Positions 39,081 to 48,264 of a DNA stretch of 64,000 bases are shown here, piece after piece. Each line of letters starts with the position of its first letter. Positions within the stretch are counted from its first letter, which is position 1. The stretch lies in the NCBI RefSeq assembly GCF_012584455.1, contig NZ_JABAEB010000004.1, positions 1-64,000 on the forward strand, in the 5' to 3' direction. The notes beneath the pieces are model-generated. The model ran no database searches. It saw only the letters and a list, made by a program, of their open reading frames with translations, and was not told where the DNA came from. Origin of the DNA: Shewanella oncorhynchi. Lineage in GTDB: Bacteria; Pseudomonadota; Gammaproteobacteria; Enterobacterales; Shewanellaceae. The position numbers and the translations under genes were made by a program.

Positions 39081-40280
39081 ATGTCAAATAAACTGGTTTT
39101 AGTTCTCAATTGCGGTAGCTCTTCTCTCAAATTTGCCGTCATTGACGCGCAAACAGGTGACGACCAAATTTCTGGCTTAGCCGAATGTTTTGGTTTAGAA
39201 GACTCTCGCATTAAATGGAAAATCAACGGCGAAAAACATGAAGCAGCCTTAGGTGCATTTACGGCTCACCGTGAAGCAGTTGAATACATTGTTAATAAAA
39301 TTCTTGCGGAACAACCTGAATTAGCAGCAAAAATTCAAGCCGTTGGCCATCGTATCGTTCACGGTGGTGAGAAATTCACTCGCTCAGTGATCATCGATGA
39401 GAGCGTAATCAAAGGTATCGAAGACTGTGCTTCATTAGCCCCACTGCACAATCCTGCTCACCTTATCGGCATCCGCGCGGCAATGGCCTCTTTCCCTAAA
39501 TTGCCACAGGTTGCTGTATTTGATACCGCTTTCCACCAAAGCATGCCAGACAGAGCTTATGTCTACGCCCTGCCTTACAAGTTATACCGTGAACACGGTA
39601 TTCGTCGTTATGGCATGCATGGCACGAGTCATTTATTCGTTAGCCGTGAAGCGGCAAAAATGCTCAACAAGCCCATCGAAGAAACGAATGTTATCTGTGC
39701 TCATTTAGGCAATGGCGCGTCAGTCACGGCCATCAAAGGCGGCAAAAGTGTCGACACTTCTATGGGCTTAACCCCATTAGAAGGTTTGGTCATGGGCACG
39801 CGTTGTGGCGATATTGACCCTTCAATCATCTATCACTTAGTCCATCAACTGGGTTACACCTTAGAAGAAGTGAATAACCTGATGAACAAGCAAAGTGGTC
39901 TGCTGGGTATTTCCGAGCTGACCAACGATTGCCGTGGCATCGAAGAAGGTTACGCCGAGGGCCATAAAGGCGCGACCTTAGCCTTAGAAATCTTCTGCTA
40001 CCGCTTAGCCAAGTACATCGCCTCTTACACTGTGCCACTGGGCCGTTTAGATGCAGTCGTCTTCACCGGCGGTATTGGCGAAAACTCAGATTTAATCCGT
40101 GAAAAAGTGCTCAACATGTTGGAAATCTTCAATTTCCATGTCGATAGTGAGCGCAACAAAGCGGCGCGTTTCGGTAAGAAAGGTATCATCACCCAAGATA
40201 AAGGCACGATTGCCATGGTGATCCCAACGAACGAAGAATGGGTTATCGCCGAAGATTCCATTAAACTTATCAACAAATAA
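39081..40280 (+). CDS. ackA: Acetate kinase
   Basis: 399 residues of the ASKHA fold. It makes ATP and acetate from acetyl phosphate and ADP, the main substrate-level phosphorylation step in anaerobic growth of such bacteria. Signatures are [12 protein letters not shown] at the N-terminus, [11 protein letters not shown] (about 144-154), HLGNGAS (about 207-213), and GDIDPS later. ATG 39081 with AAAGGG upstream is preferred over 39063. pta follows after a weak hairpin, so both are probably one operon. Confidence 0.97.
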   Translation: MSNKLVLVLNCGSSSLKFAVIDAQTGDDQISGLAECFGLEDSRIKWKINGEKHEAALGAFTAHREAVEYIVNKILAEQPELAAKIQAVGHRIVHGGEKFTRSVIIDESVIKGIEDCASLAPLHNPAHLIGIRAAMASFPKLPQVAVFDTAFHQSMPDRAYVYALPYKLYREHGIRRYGMHGTSHLFVSREAAKMLNKPIEETNVICAHLGNGASVTAIKGGKSVDTSMGLTPLEGLVMGTRCGDIDPSIIYHLVHQLGYTLEEVNNLMNKQSGLLGISELTNDCRGIEEGYAEGHKGATLALEIFCYRLAKYIASYTVPLGRLDAVVFTGGIGENSDLIREKVLNMLEIFNFHVDSERNKAARFGKKGIITQDKGTIAMVIPTNEEWVIAEDSIKLINK

Positions 40281-40288
40281 AAAGGCCG

Positions 40289-40314
40289 AAGCCGTTTGCT
40301 CACCCAAACGGCTT
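40289..40314 (+). terminator. Hairpin between ackA and pta
   Basis: A perfect 10-base stem (AAGCCGTTTG / CAAACGGCTT) around a 6-base loop is followed by only TATACC, not a true T-run. It is more likely an mRNA-stabilising or partial-termination hairpin within the ackA-pta operon than a full terminator. Confidence 0.55.
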
Positions 40315-40391
40315 TATACCTTACGTAGCCGTACTCACAAGTAAATTTGCAGAAACTATTCTGCCAAAAACCATCGAAACTAGAGGTTTTT

Positions 40392-42545
40392 ATGTCTCGT
40401 AATATTATGTTAATCCCCATAGGTACAGGAGTCGGCCTGACTTCCTTAAGCCTTGGGATGGTGCGCGCACTGGAGCGCCACGGGGTTAAGGTTCAGTTCT
40501 TTAAGCCTATTTCTCAGCTTCGTCCAAACGATAATGGCCCAGAACGCTCGACCACTATTCTGAGCAAATCGCCAACAGTAAATCCCTTAGAGCCCTTCGA
40601 CATGGCCCATGCCGAAGCCTTAATTCGCGCCGACCAAATCGACGTCTTAATGGAGCAAATCATCGCCCGTGCGGCAGATTGCGCTAGCAACACAGAGACC
40701 TTAATTGTCGAAGGTTTAGTGCCAACGCGTAATCATCCCTTCGCCGATGATGTGAACTATGCCATTGCTAAAGCCATGGATGCCGACGTGATTTTTATTG
40801 CCACACCAGGCAGTGATACGGCTACAGGGCTAATGAATCGCCTCGAAATCGCCTATAACTCTTGGGGCGGGAAAAAGAATAAACGCTTAATTGGCGCCGT
40901 AATTAACAAGATTGGAGCACCCGTTGACGACGAAGGTCGCGCGCGCCCTGACTTATCTGAAGTCTTTGATCACCAAGGTGTTCAACGCTCAGATGCGGCC
41001 AGCATGTTCCAACTGCCGGGTAAAAGCCCACTGCGTATCTTAGGCAGCGTGCCCTACAACCTTGATCTTGTCGCTCCTCGTGCGTCGGATTTAGCGAAAC
41101 ATTTAAGTGCACGCATTCTGAATGCTGGTGAAATGCATACTCGTCGTCTGCGTAAAGTAACGTTTTGTGCCCGCAGTATTCCGAATATGGTCACTCATAT
41201 TAAGACTGACTCCTTGCTTGTAACCTCAGGCGATCGCTCAGATGTGATCGTATCAGCCTGTCTTGCGGCCATGAACGGCGTAAAAATTGGTGCCCTGTTA
41301 TTAACTGGTAGCTACGAGCCGGAGCCAGAAATTCTTAAGCTGTGTGAACAGGCCTTTGAAACCGGTTTACCTGTGTTCTTAATAGACAGTAACACTTGGC
41401 AAACCTCGCTCAACATTCAACGTTTCGACCATGAAGTACCCGTCGATGACGCGGTTCGTATCGATCTGGTGCAGGATTATGTGGCCAGCCACATCGACCA
41501 AACGTGGATTGAAAGCGTGACTAAAAACTCACCCCGTGAGCATCGCCTGTCACCACCGGCTTTCCGTTACAAACTCACGGAATTGGCGCGTGCCGCCCAC
41601 AAGACTGTGGTGCTGCCAGAAGGTGATGAGCCGCGTACCATTAAAGCGGCGGCCATTTGTGCCGAACGCGGTATCGCTCGCTGTGTACTTTTAGGTAAAA
41701 AAGATGAAATCCTGCGTATCGCAGCACAGCAAGATGTGGTGCTTGGCGAAGGCGTGATCATTATCGATCCAGAAGAGGTGCGCGACCGTTACGTAGAACC
41801 TATGTTGGAACTGCGTCGCAGCAAAGGCTTAACTGAAGTCGTTGCCCGTGAACAGTTAGAAGACAACATGGTGCTCGGCACTATGATGCTGGCGCAAAAC
41901 GAAGTCGACGGTATCGTTTCTGGTGCGGTTAACACTACAGCCAATACCATTCGCCCACCACTGCAATTGATCAAAACGGCACCGGGCTCAAGCTTAGTTT
42001 CATCCATCTTCTTTATGCTGATGCCAGATCAAGTGCTTGTTTACGGTGACTGTGCGATTAACCCAGATCCCAATGCTGAGCAGTTAGCAGATATCGCCAT
42101 CCAATCGGCGGAATCAGCAAAAGCCTTCGGTATCGAGCCAAGAGTGGCAATGATCAGCTACTCAACTGGCAACTCAGGTACAGGTTCTGATGTGGATAAA
42201 GTGCGTGAAGCAACCCGTATTGCCAAAGAAAAACGCCCAGATCTGATTATTGATGGTCCATTGCAATACGATGCGGCAGTCATGCCAAACGTTGCACGCT
42301 CTAAGGCACCTAATAGCCCTGTCGCTGGTCAAGCTACCGTTTTCGTGTTCCCAGACCTTAATACAGGCAACACGACTTACAAGGCCGTACAGCGAAGCGC
42401 CGATCTGATCAGTATTGGTCCTATGCTGCAAGGTATGCGCAAACCTGTGAACGACTTGTCTCGCGGCGCGTTAGTCGATGACATCGTCTACACTATCGCA
42501 CTAACGGCAATTCAAGCCGCACAAAACGACGCAGCTAAAGGCTAA
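40392..42545 (+). CDS. pta: Phosphate acetyltransferase (long, DRTGG-containing form)
   Basis: 717 residues, the long form found in enterobacteria. An N-terminal P-loop-like domain ([17 protein letters not shown]) is followed by a DRTGG regulatory domain (about 220-340) and a C-terminal catalytic phosphotransacetylase domain (from about 395; [17 protein letters not shown]). It converts acetyl-CoA to acetyl phosphate for AckA. ATG 40392 with AGAGG upstream is preferred over 40347. Confidence 0.97.
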   Translation: MSRNIMLIPIGTGVGLTSLSLGMVRALERHGVKVQFFKPISQLRPNDNGPERSTTILSKSPTVNPLEPFDMAHAEALIRADQIDVLMEQIIARAADCASNTETLIVEGLVPTRNHPFADDVNYAIAKAMDADVIFIATPGSDTATGLMNRLEIAYNSWGGKKNKRLIGAVINKIGAPVDDEGRARPDLSEVFDHQGVQRSDAASMFQLPGKSPLRILGSVPYNLDLVAPRASDLAKHLSARILNAGEMHTRRLRKVTFCARSIPNMVTHIKTDSLLVTSGDRSDVIVSACLAAMNGVKIGALLLTGSYEPEPEILKLCEQAFETGLPVFLIDSNTWQTSLNIQRFDHEVPVDDAVRIDLVQDYVASHIDQTWIESVTKNSPREHRLSPPAFRYKLTELARAAHKTVVLPEGDEPRTIKAAAICAERGIARCVLLGKKDEILRIAAQQDVVLGEGVIIIDPEEVRDRYVEPMLELRRSKGLTEVVAREQLEDNMVLGTMMLAQNEVDGIVSGAVNTTANTIRPPLQLIKTAPGSSLVSSIFFMLMPDQVLVYGDCAINPDPNAEQLADIAIQSAESAKAFGIEPRVAMISYSTGNSGTGSDVDKVREATRIAKEKRPDLIIDGPLQYDAAVMPNVARSKAPNSPVAGQATVFVFPDLNTGNTTYKAVQRSADLISIGPMLQGMRKPVNDLSRGALVDDIVYTIALTAIQAAQNDAAKG

Positions 42546-42574
42546 CAGCATTAAATCTGCATAGCGTTACGCAC

Positions 42575-42606
42575 AAAAAAGCACTGGTTATTACCGGTGC
42601 TTTTTT
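42575..42606 (+). terminator. Terminator of ackA-pta
   Basis: An 8-base GC-containing stem (GCACTGGT / ACCGGTGC, one G-T pair) is extended by A6/T6 pairing with a 4-base loop. It begins 30 bases after the pta stop. Confidence 0.88.
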
Positions 42607-42740
42607 ATGCTCAAATTTAGCGTAAACCATACCGTTGATCACAAGAATCGCTTAATGGATAAGTCGAAATTACAAAAGATGAAGAAAAAACGAGAAATAT
42701 CGAATTATGCAGTGTGAATAAGCTCGGCAAATTGCGAAAA

Positions 42741-42880
42741 ATATCCACAAGTAGAAGTGGAACATAATGGAAAGCAGAAAAGCGTCACTTTTTAACCAGC
42801 AAATAAAGCAAGACAATATCAGTGACTTACAAAGTATCACTGAAGTCTTCAACATAGTTTTCCACAGTTTCTGTGGATAA
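42741..42880. promoter_or_regulatory. Cluster of three DnaA-box-like sites
   Basis: ATATCCACA at 42741-42749 has one mismatch to TTATCCACA. TTTTCCACA at 42858-42866 also has one mismatch. TGTGGATAA at 42872-42880 is the perfect box on the minus strand. The last two form an inverted pair 5 bases apart. They lie in the 480-base gap between pta and the lipoprotein gene, which otherwise shows no gene. Confidence 0.5.
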
Positions 42881-43022
42881 CCTTTTTATATGACTCCTAA
42901 CTATATGCCACACACATGAGGTTTGAGTCAATGCTTTTCACAATAGACAGCGAATCACGACAAGACTTGTACATTACAGCTAAAATCGCGATACTCGGAA
43001 CAAATTCCAATAACTAAAACTT

Positions 43023-43457
43023 ATGCGAACTCTATTTTTTTTCTCCCTCCTGTTTCTCTTCGGTTGTGGCGATCCCTCAACGCAAGAGCAGCGCCAGTTA
43101 TCACCGGAAGAAGTGAGCTTAGGCTTTTTTCAAGCGATTTATGTTGATCGTAATGTTGAACAAGCCAAGCAATACGTCGACGATCCCATTAAACAAGTGC
43201 TCACCCATTACCACATTGCCGCAGCCGTACAGCGTAATATGCTCGGCCTATCTATGACCAATGTTGAAATGGAAATTGATGATATCGATATCGACTTCTT
43301 CCGCAAATTTACCAAAGACGTCATTGTTGTGGTCAAAATGAAAGGTCTTAAAGGTGGTCAACCATGGATTGATGACAGGACCATACGCCTACACAAAATT
43401 GGGAGCCAATGGATTATCGTCGAACTTCTGCCTGAAAAGCGCAAAGTTAACGGTTAA
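43023..43457 (+). CDS. Small lipoprotein of unknown function
   Basis: 144 residues. A type II signal peptide ends FLFGC with the lipid-modified Cys15. Gly at +2 suggests outer-membrane sorting. The mature part is a compact alpha/beta domain resembling DUF4878-like or NTF2-like small domains (helix LGFFQAIYVDRNVEQAKQYV, then strands to VELLPEKRK), though this family assignment is uncertain. It is a single-gene unit followed by a strong terminator. Confidence 0.7.
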   Translation: MRTLFFFSLLFLFGCGDPSTQEQRQLSPEEVSLGFFQAIYVDRNVEQAKQYVDDPIKQVLTHYHIAAAVQRNMLGLSMTNVEMEIDDIDIDFFRKFTKDVIVVVKMKGLKGGQPWIDDRTIRLHKIGSQWIIVELLPEKRKVNG

Positions 43458-43524
43458 CCCCCTTTCTTGCCTGCTTTCACCGCGCATACCTTGTCATACA
43501 ATCATTCTGCTTACTTTCAGCCAA

Positions 43525-43556
43525 AAAAATAGCAACCTTAGGGTTGCTATTTTTTT
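43525..43556. terminator. Bidirectional terminator
   Basis: A 7-base core stem (AGCAACC / GGTTGCT) with a TTAG loop is extended by an A/T stem and T7 on both strands. It serves the lipoprotein gene and the small minus-strand ORF. Confidence 0.9.
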
Positions 43557-43610
43557 GTGCTTGTTCTGTTATTTCCGACTCATAAGTACCGTCAGTTTAA
43601 TCACTATCGA

Positions 43611-43709
43611 TTAAGCTTGGATCACTTCTTCTTCGCTTTCAGCAGGTAAAGACGTTAGTACATCGTCTTTCACTTGATAATAAGCATTTTCGTATTCATG
43701 AACTTCCAT
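43611..43709 (-). CDS. Small acidic protein, 32 residues
   Basis: The frame begins MEVHEYENAYYQVKDD and is rich in Glu/Asp. AGGAG lies 5-6 bases before the ATG, and a bidirectional terminator lies just downstream. These signals suggest a real small gene. I recognise no family. A longer in-frame start (43826) lacks similar support. Confidence 0.5.
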   Translation of the reverse strand: MEVHEYENAYYQVKDDVLTSLPAESEEEVIQA

Positions 43710-43915
43710 AACAACTCCTGCTTGATTGGGTAAGGTCGCAGAGGCTTGCCATTCTATGCTGACATTTTGCCTATGAGGAAAGGGATACATTCCGTGGGCT
43801 GGAGTATAACAAAGCAAAAGCCACAATTACAGAAAACTTTCAGTTTTGTATCATCAAGCATAGTGTTTAAGGCTGGTTATCATTTAAATAGCTCACAATC
43901 AGTGATTCGACATGA

Positions 43916-44155
43916 AAGACTTTCACTTTCTACGAGGATATTGAGGCCATGCTGACGCCATTTCATCATTCGCTTTATACACAAAAGCGATTAACAGAAA
44001 TCGCTTACATAAAATGAATCTAGGGAATGCCATTAGATGTTCAGGGCAGGCTTTATGGTGAAATTTCTATCCTCAAACACTTAGACCAACATCAAGTCAG
44101 TAAAGTGATTGAAACCTATGGGCGATCGCAGCTATCTGAGCGATTAAGCTACTGA
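43916..44155 (+). pseudogene. Possible broken small gene
   Basis: One reading frame gives protein-like sequence (FYEDIEAMLTPFHHSLYTQ, then RLTEIAYIK) up to TGA at 44015. One codon later comes TAG (44021), and the same frame then continues from ATG 44027 for 42 residues (MPLDVQGRLYGEISILKHL, ending QLSERLSY). The two halves in one frame, split by two close stops, look like a decayed gene. No good ribosome-binding site precedes the second half. The family is not recognised. Confidence 0.3.
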
Positions 44156-44221
44156 AGAATAAGTGCTGTGTAATAAGCGACAGTGTCGAAAGCTAAACAC
44201 CCAACCTAAGCCGACAAAAAA

Positions 44222-44239
44222 GGCCAGTTAATACTGGCC
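44222..44239 (-). terminator. Terminator of the methyltransferase operon
   Basis: A 7-base stem (GGCCAGT / ACTGGCC) with a 4-base loop is followed on the minus strand by T6. It lies just after the methyltransferase stop. Confidence 0.85.
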
Positions 44240-44257
44240 AGTTAAGCTAAATCAGGC

Positions 44258-45175
44258 CTAGGCTTGAGTCGATAAGCGGTAGCGAAGCACCTTAAGTGAC
44301 TTCTCTTCCGACACATCCATAAAGGCTAGCGGATTGGCTAAGCGCTCTATGTATTCGAGTGCAGGTGCAGCTTCCGCTACCTGTTGACGCAGGAAAGTGG
44401 TATCGAGTTCAGGTGCATTTAGACACAGTAATACTTCGCCATTCTCGGCAAGCAACTCAGGTAAACGCCTAATTAAACGCACATAATCCTTAGTCGCGAC
44501 AAAACTGCCCTTTTGATTGCTCGGTGGATCGGCAACAACAATGTCGTAGGGACCGAGCTTTTTCAGTTTGCCCCAAGATTTAAAAATATCATGGCCTAAA
44601 AAACGGGCTCCCGCGCTAAAGCCATTAAGCAAATGATTCTGCTTACCTATGCCTAATGCGCCTTTGCTCATGTCCATATTCACAACTTCATCGGCGCCCC
44701 CTTGTAATGCGGCGACCGAGAAACCACAGGTATAAGCGAACAAATTAAGCACCTTTTTATAACGGGCGTTTGCTCTCACCCACTCGCGGCCATTGGCCAT
44801 ATCGAGGAAGAGTCCGTGGTTTTGTCCGCGCATTAGGTGCACCTGAAACCGTGCGCCATTTTCGCTAACGATATGCGGCTCAGGCACTTCACCTTGCAAT
44901 AATTGGGTAAACATCTCCCCCGCACTACGGTATTGGTAGACTAAATTCAATTGGCTATCTGGCCGAATAGCTTGCCAGCGCGCTGCAATCGCCTGTTGGC
45001 AGAGGGTTAAATCCGTATCCTCCAAGGGAGTAAAGCTGGTCAGCAATAGTACGGGTGCAAACCAATCTAAACATAGGTGCTCACAACCCACGTAATGCCC
45101 ACCGCGGCCGTGGAATAACCGCACCGCATCATCACCTAACTCAATTGTCGCTAGCGCTTGTATAAAACTTTGCAT
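44258..45175 (-). CDS. Class I SAM-dependent methyltransferase (RlmI/RlmKL-like)
   Basis: 305 residues. The C-terminal domain has SAM motif I (VLNLFAYTCGFSVAAL, about 141-156), an acidic motif II (VVNMDMSKGAL) and motif IV VADPPS (about 215-220), as in the 23S rRNA m5C/m2G methyltransferases RlmI and RlmKL. The N-terminal half is shorter and lacks an evident PUA domain, so the RNA target is uncertain. It lies 6 bases downstream of the AI-2E gene and is probably co-transcribed. Confidence 0.82.
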   Translation of the reverse strand: MQSFIQALATIELGDDAVRLFHGRGGHYVGCEHLCLDWFAPVLLLTSFTPLEDTDLTLCQQAIAARWQAIRPDSQLNLVYQYRSAGEMFTQLLQGEVPEPHIVSENGARFQVHLMRGQNHGLFLDMANGREWVRANARYKKVLNLFAYTCGFSVAALQGGADEVVNMDMSKGALGIGKQNHLLNGFSAGARFLGHDIFKSWGKLKKLGPYDIVVADPPSNQKGSFVATKDYVRLIRRLPELLAENGEVLLCLNAPELDTTFLRQQVAEAAPALEYIERLANPLAFMDVSEEKSLKVLRYRLSTQA

Positions 45176-45181
45176 CTTCTA

Positions 45182-46291
45182 CTACTTACTCTCAGTTGCA
45201 CTTGTATTGGCTTCATCGCCATTGGGAATTGAATTTTCCGTGTTACTGGCCAAGAACTTATCTTCAATATCGTCCGATAATAAAATGGCTAACCAATTAC
45301 CACTCTTACTCGATTCGAGGGCAATTTTAACCACCATAGTCAATGGCACTGACAGCAACATGCCCACAGAACCTAATAACCAGCCCCAGAAAATTAATGA
45401 TAAAAACACCACTAAGGTCGATAACCCCAGACCGCGCCCCATAAATTTAGGCTCAATGATATTGCCCATCACCATGTTGGCACCCACGTACAAAAGTGCA
45501 GTCCCCCCCGCAGCCGCAGGGCCAAGCTGAATAAAGGCCAACAACACCGCAGGAATGGCGGCAATGATAGAACCAATATTGGGAATGTAATTAAACAGGA
45601 AAGCAATCACCGCCCATAACATGGCGTAATCCACGCCGATGAAGGTCAACCCAACACCGACGATGATCCCAGTAGCCAAACTCACTAAGGTCTTGATCAC
45701 CATGTACTGATTCACAGATTGTAAAAAGCGGTCAATCTGCTTTAAGCGCATATCGGGATCGTCCAATGCGAGATGCAATTTCTTTGGCAGCGACTGAGCT
45801 TCAAACAGCATAAAGACGATAGTGAGGATGATCAGAAATAAATTCGCCATCACATTGCCGACACCCGATAGCATATTCGTGGTCATAGACAAGGCCATAC
45901 CAGGGTCAAAATAGGCTAATACCTGATCCTTCGAAATCTGAATATTTAATGCCTGTAATTTATGGATAATCCACGAAAACTGCTCCACCAGCTGATCGCG
46001 ATATTGGGGCAATTGTTTAGAAAACTCATTGACAGAACTGCCGACGACTGAGGCTAACCATAGGCCCATCAACACAATAAAAACCATCAAGAGGATCACT
46101 GCCAGCCATTTAGGCACACGGAACTTTGTCATCAAACCGATTGCAGGATTACAAATCACCGCAAGAAAACTGGACAGCACAAACGGCACCACAATCGGGC
46201 TCGCCGCCTTAATCCCTGCCAAAATAATCACTACAAAGGCCATAACCGCAAAGCCACGATAAGCAGCAGAGGGCGCATTAGGTCGAGTCAT
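45182..46291 (-). CDS. AI-2E family transporter (PerM/YdiK-like)
   Basis: 369 residues with about eight membrane helices in the AI-2E exporter family pattern: paired helices at the N-terminus, an amphipathic region (about 85-140) and a helix cluster including FNYIPNIGSIIAAIPAVLLA. Family members export autoinducer-2 or act in sodium/proton exchange. Neither can be chosen here. AAGGA lies about 10 bases before the ATG. Confidence 0.85.
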   Translation of the reverse strand: MTRPNAPSAAYRGFAVMAFVVIILAGIKAASPIVVPFVLSSFLAVICNPAIGLMTKFRVPKWLAVILLMVFIVLMGLWLASVVGSSVNEFSKQLPQYRDQLVEQFSWIIHKLQALNIQISKDQVLAYFDPGMALSMTTNMLSGVGNVMANLFLIILTIVFMLFEAQSLPKKLHLALDDPDMRLKQIDRFLQSVNQYMVIKTLVSLATGIIVGVGLTFIGVDYAMLWAVIAFLFNYIPNIGSIIAAIPAVLLAFIQLGPAAAGGTALLYVGANMVMGNIIEPKFMGRGLGLSTLVVFLSLIFWGWLLGSVGMLLSVPLTMVVKIALESSKSGNWLAILLSDDIEDKFLASNTENSIPNGDEANTSATESK

Positions 46292-46388
46292 TTATTAAAA
46301 ATCCTTCTTGATCTTAGATAAAATTGTTAGGCTAACCCTTGAACCACTTAACCTCAGAAACTTTAGCTTAAGATAGCCATTTGTCATT

Positions 46389-46751
46389 ATGAAACCAGAA
46401 ACCGCGATTATACGCATTAAAAACTTAAGACTTCGTACTTTTATTGGCATTAAAGAAGATGAAATCCAAAATCGCCAAGACGTGATCATTAATGTCGTGA
46501 TCCATTATTGTGCCGAACGTGCCCGCAACAGTGACAATGTCGAGGATGCGCTCAATTACCGCACAATTACCAAAAAGATCATTGAACTGATTGAGAATAA
46601 CCGTTTCTCATTACTCGAAAATCTCACCAGCCAAACGCTGGCCATCGCCAGTGAGCATCCTTGGGTTGAATTTGCCAGTGTCGAAATCGACAAACCCCAT
46701 GCACTACGCTTTGCCGATTCAGTCTCGATGGAGTTATGTTATCAAAAATAA
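46389..46751 (+). CDS. folX: Dihydroneopterin triphosphate 2'-epimerase
   Basis: 120 residues of the tunnelling (T-)fold, related to FolB. It epimerises dihydroneopterin triphosphate at C2'. Seen features are the N-terminal [18 protein letters not shown] strand-turn, the [12 protein letters not shown] helix, and a Glu near [11 protein letters not shown] that anchors the pterin in this fold. It lies next to a yfcH-like gene, as in E. coli, which supports FolX rather than FolB. The Shine-Dalgarno is weak. Confidence 0.9.
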   Translation: MKPETAIIRIKNLRLRTFIGIKEDEIQNRQDVIINVVIHYCAERARNSDNVEDALNYRTITKKIIELIENNRFSLLENLTSQTLAIASEHPWVEFASVEIDKPHALRFADSVSMELCYQK

Positions 46752-46838
46752 TCTGGCTAAAAATACTCCGACTAAGTGATCGTTGCACACCGCATTTTGG
46801 TATATATCCGCAGAGCTTAACCAATTAAGAGAGGTTCC

Positions 46839-47732
46839 ATGAATATACTGATCACCGGCGCAAGCGGCTTTATTGGTCGCCAATTAGTTGAACGACTGGC
46901 GCCATATCATCAACTGACGTTATTAACTCGCTCAGTGCAACAAACACAAAAAGTGCTCGGTAATCAGCACCATTACCTCGAGAGTCTCGATGCGCTAAGC
47001 GACTTAAATCACATTGATGCCATTGTAAATCTTGCGGGTGAACCCATAGTCGCTAAACGTTGGAGTAAAAACCAGAAGCAGCGCATTTGTGATAGTCGCT
47101 GGAATATTACGGCAAGATTAACTCAGTTAATACAACAGAGTAGCACTCCTCCTCAGATCATGGTGAGTGGTTCGGCAGTAGGTTATTACGGGCGGCACGA
47201 TGATAAATTACTCGATGAGTCTAGTGGCGCCCATGTTGAGTTTAGCCATGACATCTGTCGAAAATGGGAACAAGAGGCGCTAAATGCAACCTCAGAGCAC
47301 ACACGCGTCTGTATTATCCGTATTGGTATCGTGCTAGGCAAAGGTGGTGCCTTAGAGAAAATGTTACCGCCATTTAAACTCGGACTCGGTGGCCCAATTG
47401 GCCATGGACGCCAAGGTATGAGCTGGATCCATGTGCAGGATCTCATTTCCCTTATTGATTTTTTACTCACTCAACAACACTGTAAAGGCATATTTAATGC
47501 CACTGCACCCAATCCAGTGAGTAACGCTGTGTTTACCAAAGCGCTCGGAAAAGCACTTAATCGCCCAGCGTTAATCACGACCCCACCGCTTGCATTACGC
47601 TTAGCGATGGGCGAAATGTCGGAGCTGCTGACGGAAGGGCAATTTGTTTACCCCAAACGTGCCCTCGAAGCGGGTTTTCAGTTTCAATTCAGTGATCTTG
47701 ATAACGCCTTAACAAACGTGTTAGCCAAATAG
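46839..47732 (+). CDS. yfcH: TIGR01777-type epimerase (YfcH-like)
   Basis: 297 residues. An N-terminal Rossmann fold (ITGASGFIGRQLVE) is followed by an extended SDR body with an SGSAVGYYG region and a Tyr-containing active site, then a DUF1731-type C-terminal domain ending in LDNALTNVLA. It resembles E. coli YfcH, a nucleotide-sugar epimerase-like protein of unknown substrate. AGAGAGG precedes the ATG. It lies 87 bases after folX, probably in the same operon. Confidence 0.88.
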   Translation: MNILITGASGFIGRQLVERLAPYHQLTLLTRSVQQTQKVLGNQHHYLESLDALSDLNHIDAIVNLAGEPIVAKRWSKNQKQRICDSRWNITARLTQLIQQSSTPPQIMVSGSAVGYYGRHDDKLLDESSGAHVEFSHDICRKWEQEALNATSEHTRVCIIRIGIVLGKGGALEKMLPPFKLGLGGPIGHGRQGMSWIHVQDLISLIDFLLTQQHCKGIFNATAPNPVSNAVFTKALGKALNRPALITTPPLALRLAMGEMSELLTEGQFVYPKRALEAGFQFQFSDLDNALTNVLAK

Positions 47733-48264
47733 GCTAGCACGCTAGAGCCTAAACTCAGCTTAAATATGCTGATAAAATCAGTCGCTAATGCAGGCGGATC
47801 TTAGTACTCAAATCCGCTCAACAGCCAGGTATATTGTAACGTCAATCTTGCCATTATTTTAGCAACACTAGAAAAACAAGAATGTAACATCATGATTTAT
47901 ATTATGATTTAGCGACAATCCGTCCATTTTCTGCTAAACTCGCCTTCATTCGGTCATAGGAGGCACGCATTAATCGCCTCAGCCTTGACCACAGATAGAC
48001 TCAGCAACACCTCATAAATAGACAGTTATTTATGCTCAGGAACAGGCTATTTAATCTGCTGTTCTTGGTCTGTAGACCATAAAACGATACACACTCGCGC
48101 CTACTCGTCCTTTAAATTTTTTATCGGATTGACACTGATCTGTCCTCGACATCAAGCGCTTAACATCCAGCATTAGCAGGTACTTAATAACAAGATGGGT
48201 TACTTCTCATTGGACATTGTGCCCAATGAAACGCCCGCACTAAGACAGTTTGTAAGGAATTTTC
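47733..48264. other. Long region upstream of gltS with consecutive hairpins
   Basis: 532 bases without a gene. Hairpins lie at 48013-48034 (8-base stem CATAAATA / TATTTATG), 48040-48064 (GAACAG / CTGTTC) and 48067-48078 (GGTC / GACC). This suggests a structured 5' untranslated RNA or a small RNA before gltS. I recognise no known riboswitch motif. Confidence 0.5.

Noticed and set aside
44027..44155. Independent 42-residue gene starting at 44027
   Set aside because: AGGGA abuts the ATG with no spacing, and the same frame is protein-like upstream of two stops. A broken gene fits better.
47876..48264. Lysine- or other known riboswitch before gltS, prompted by GGAGGCACGC near 47957
   Set aside because: Only this short stretch resembles the lysine core. 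The other conserved segments are missing.
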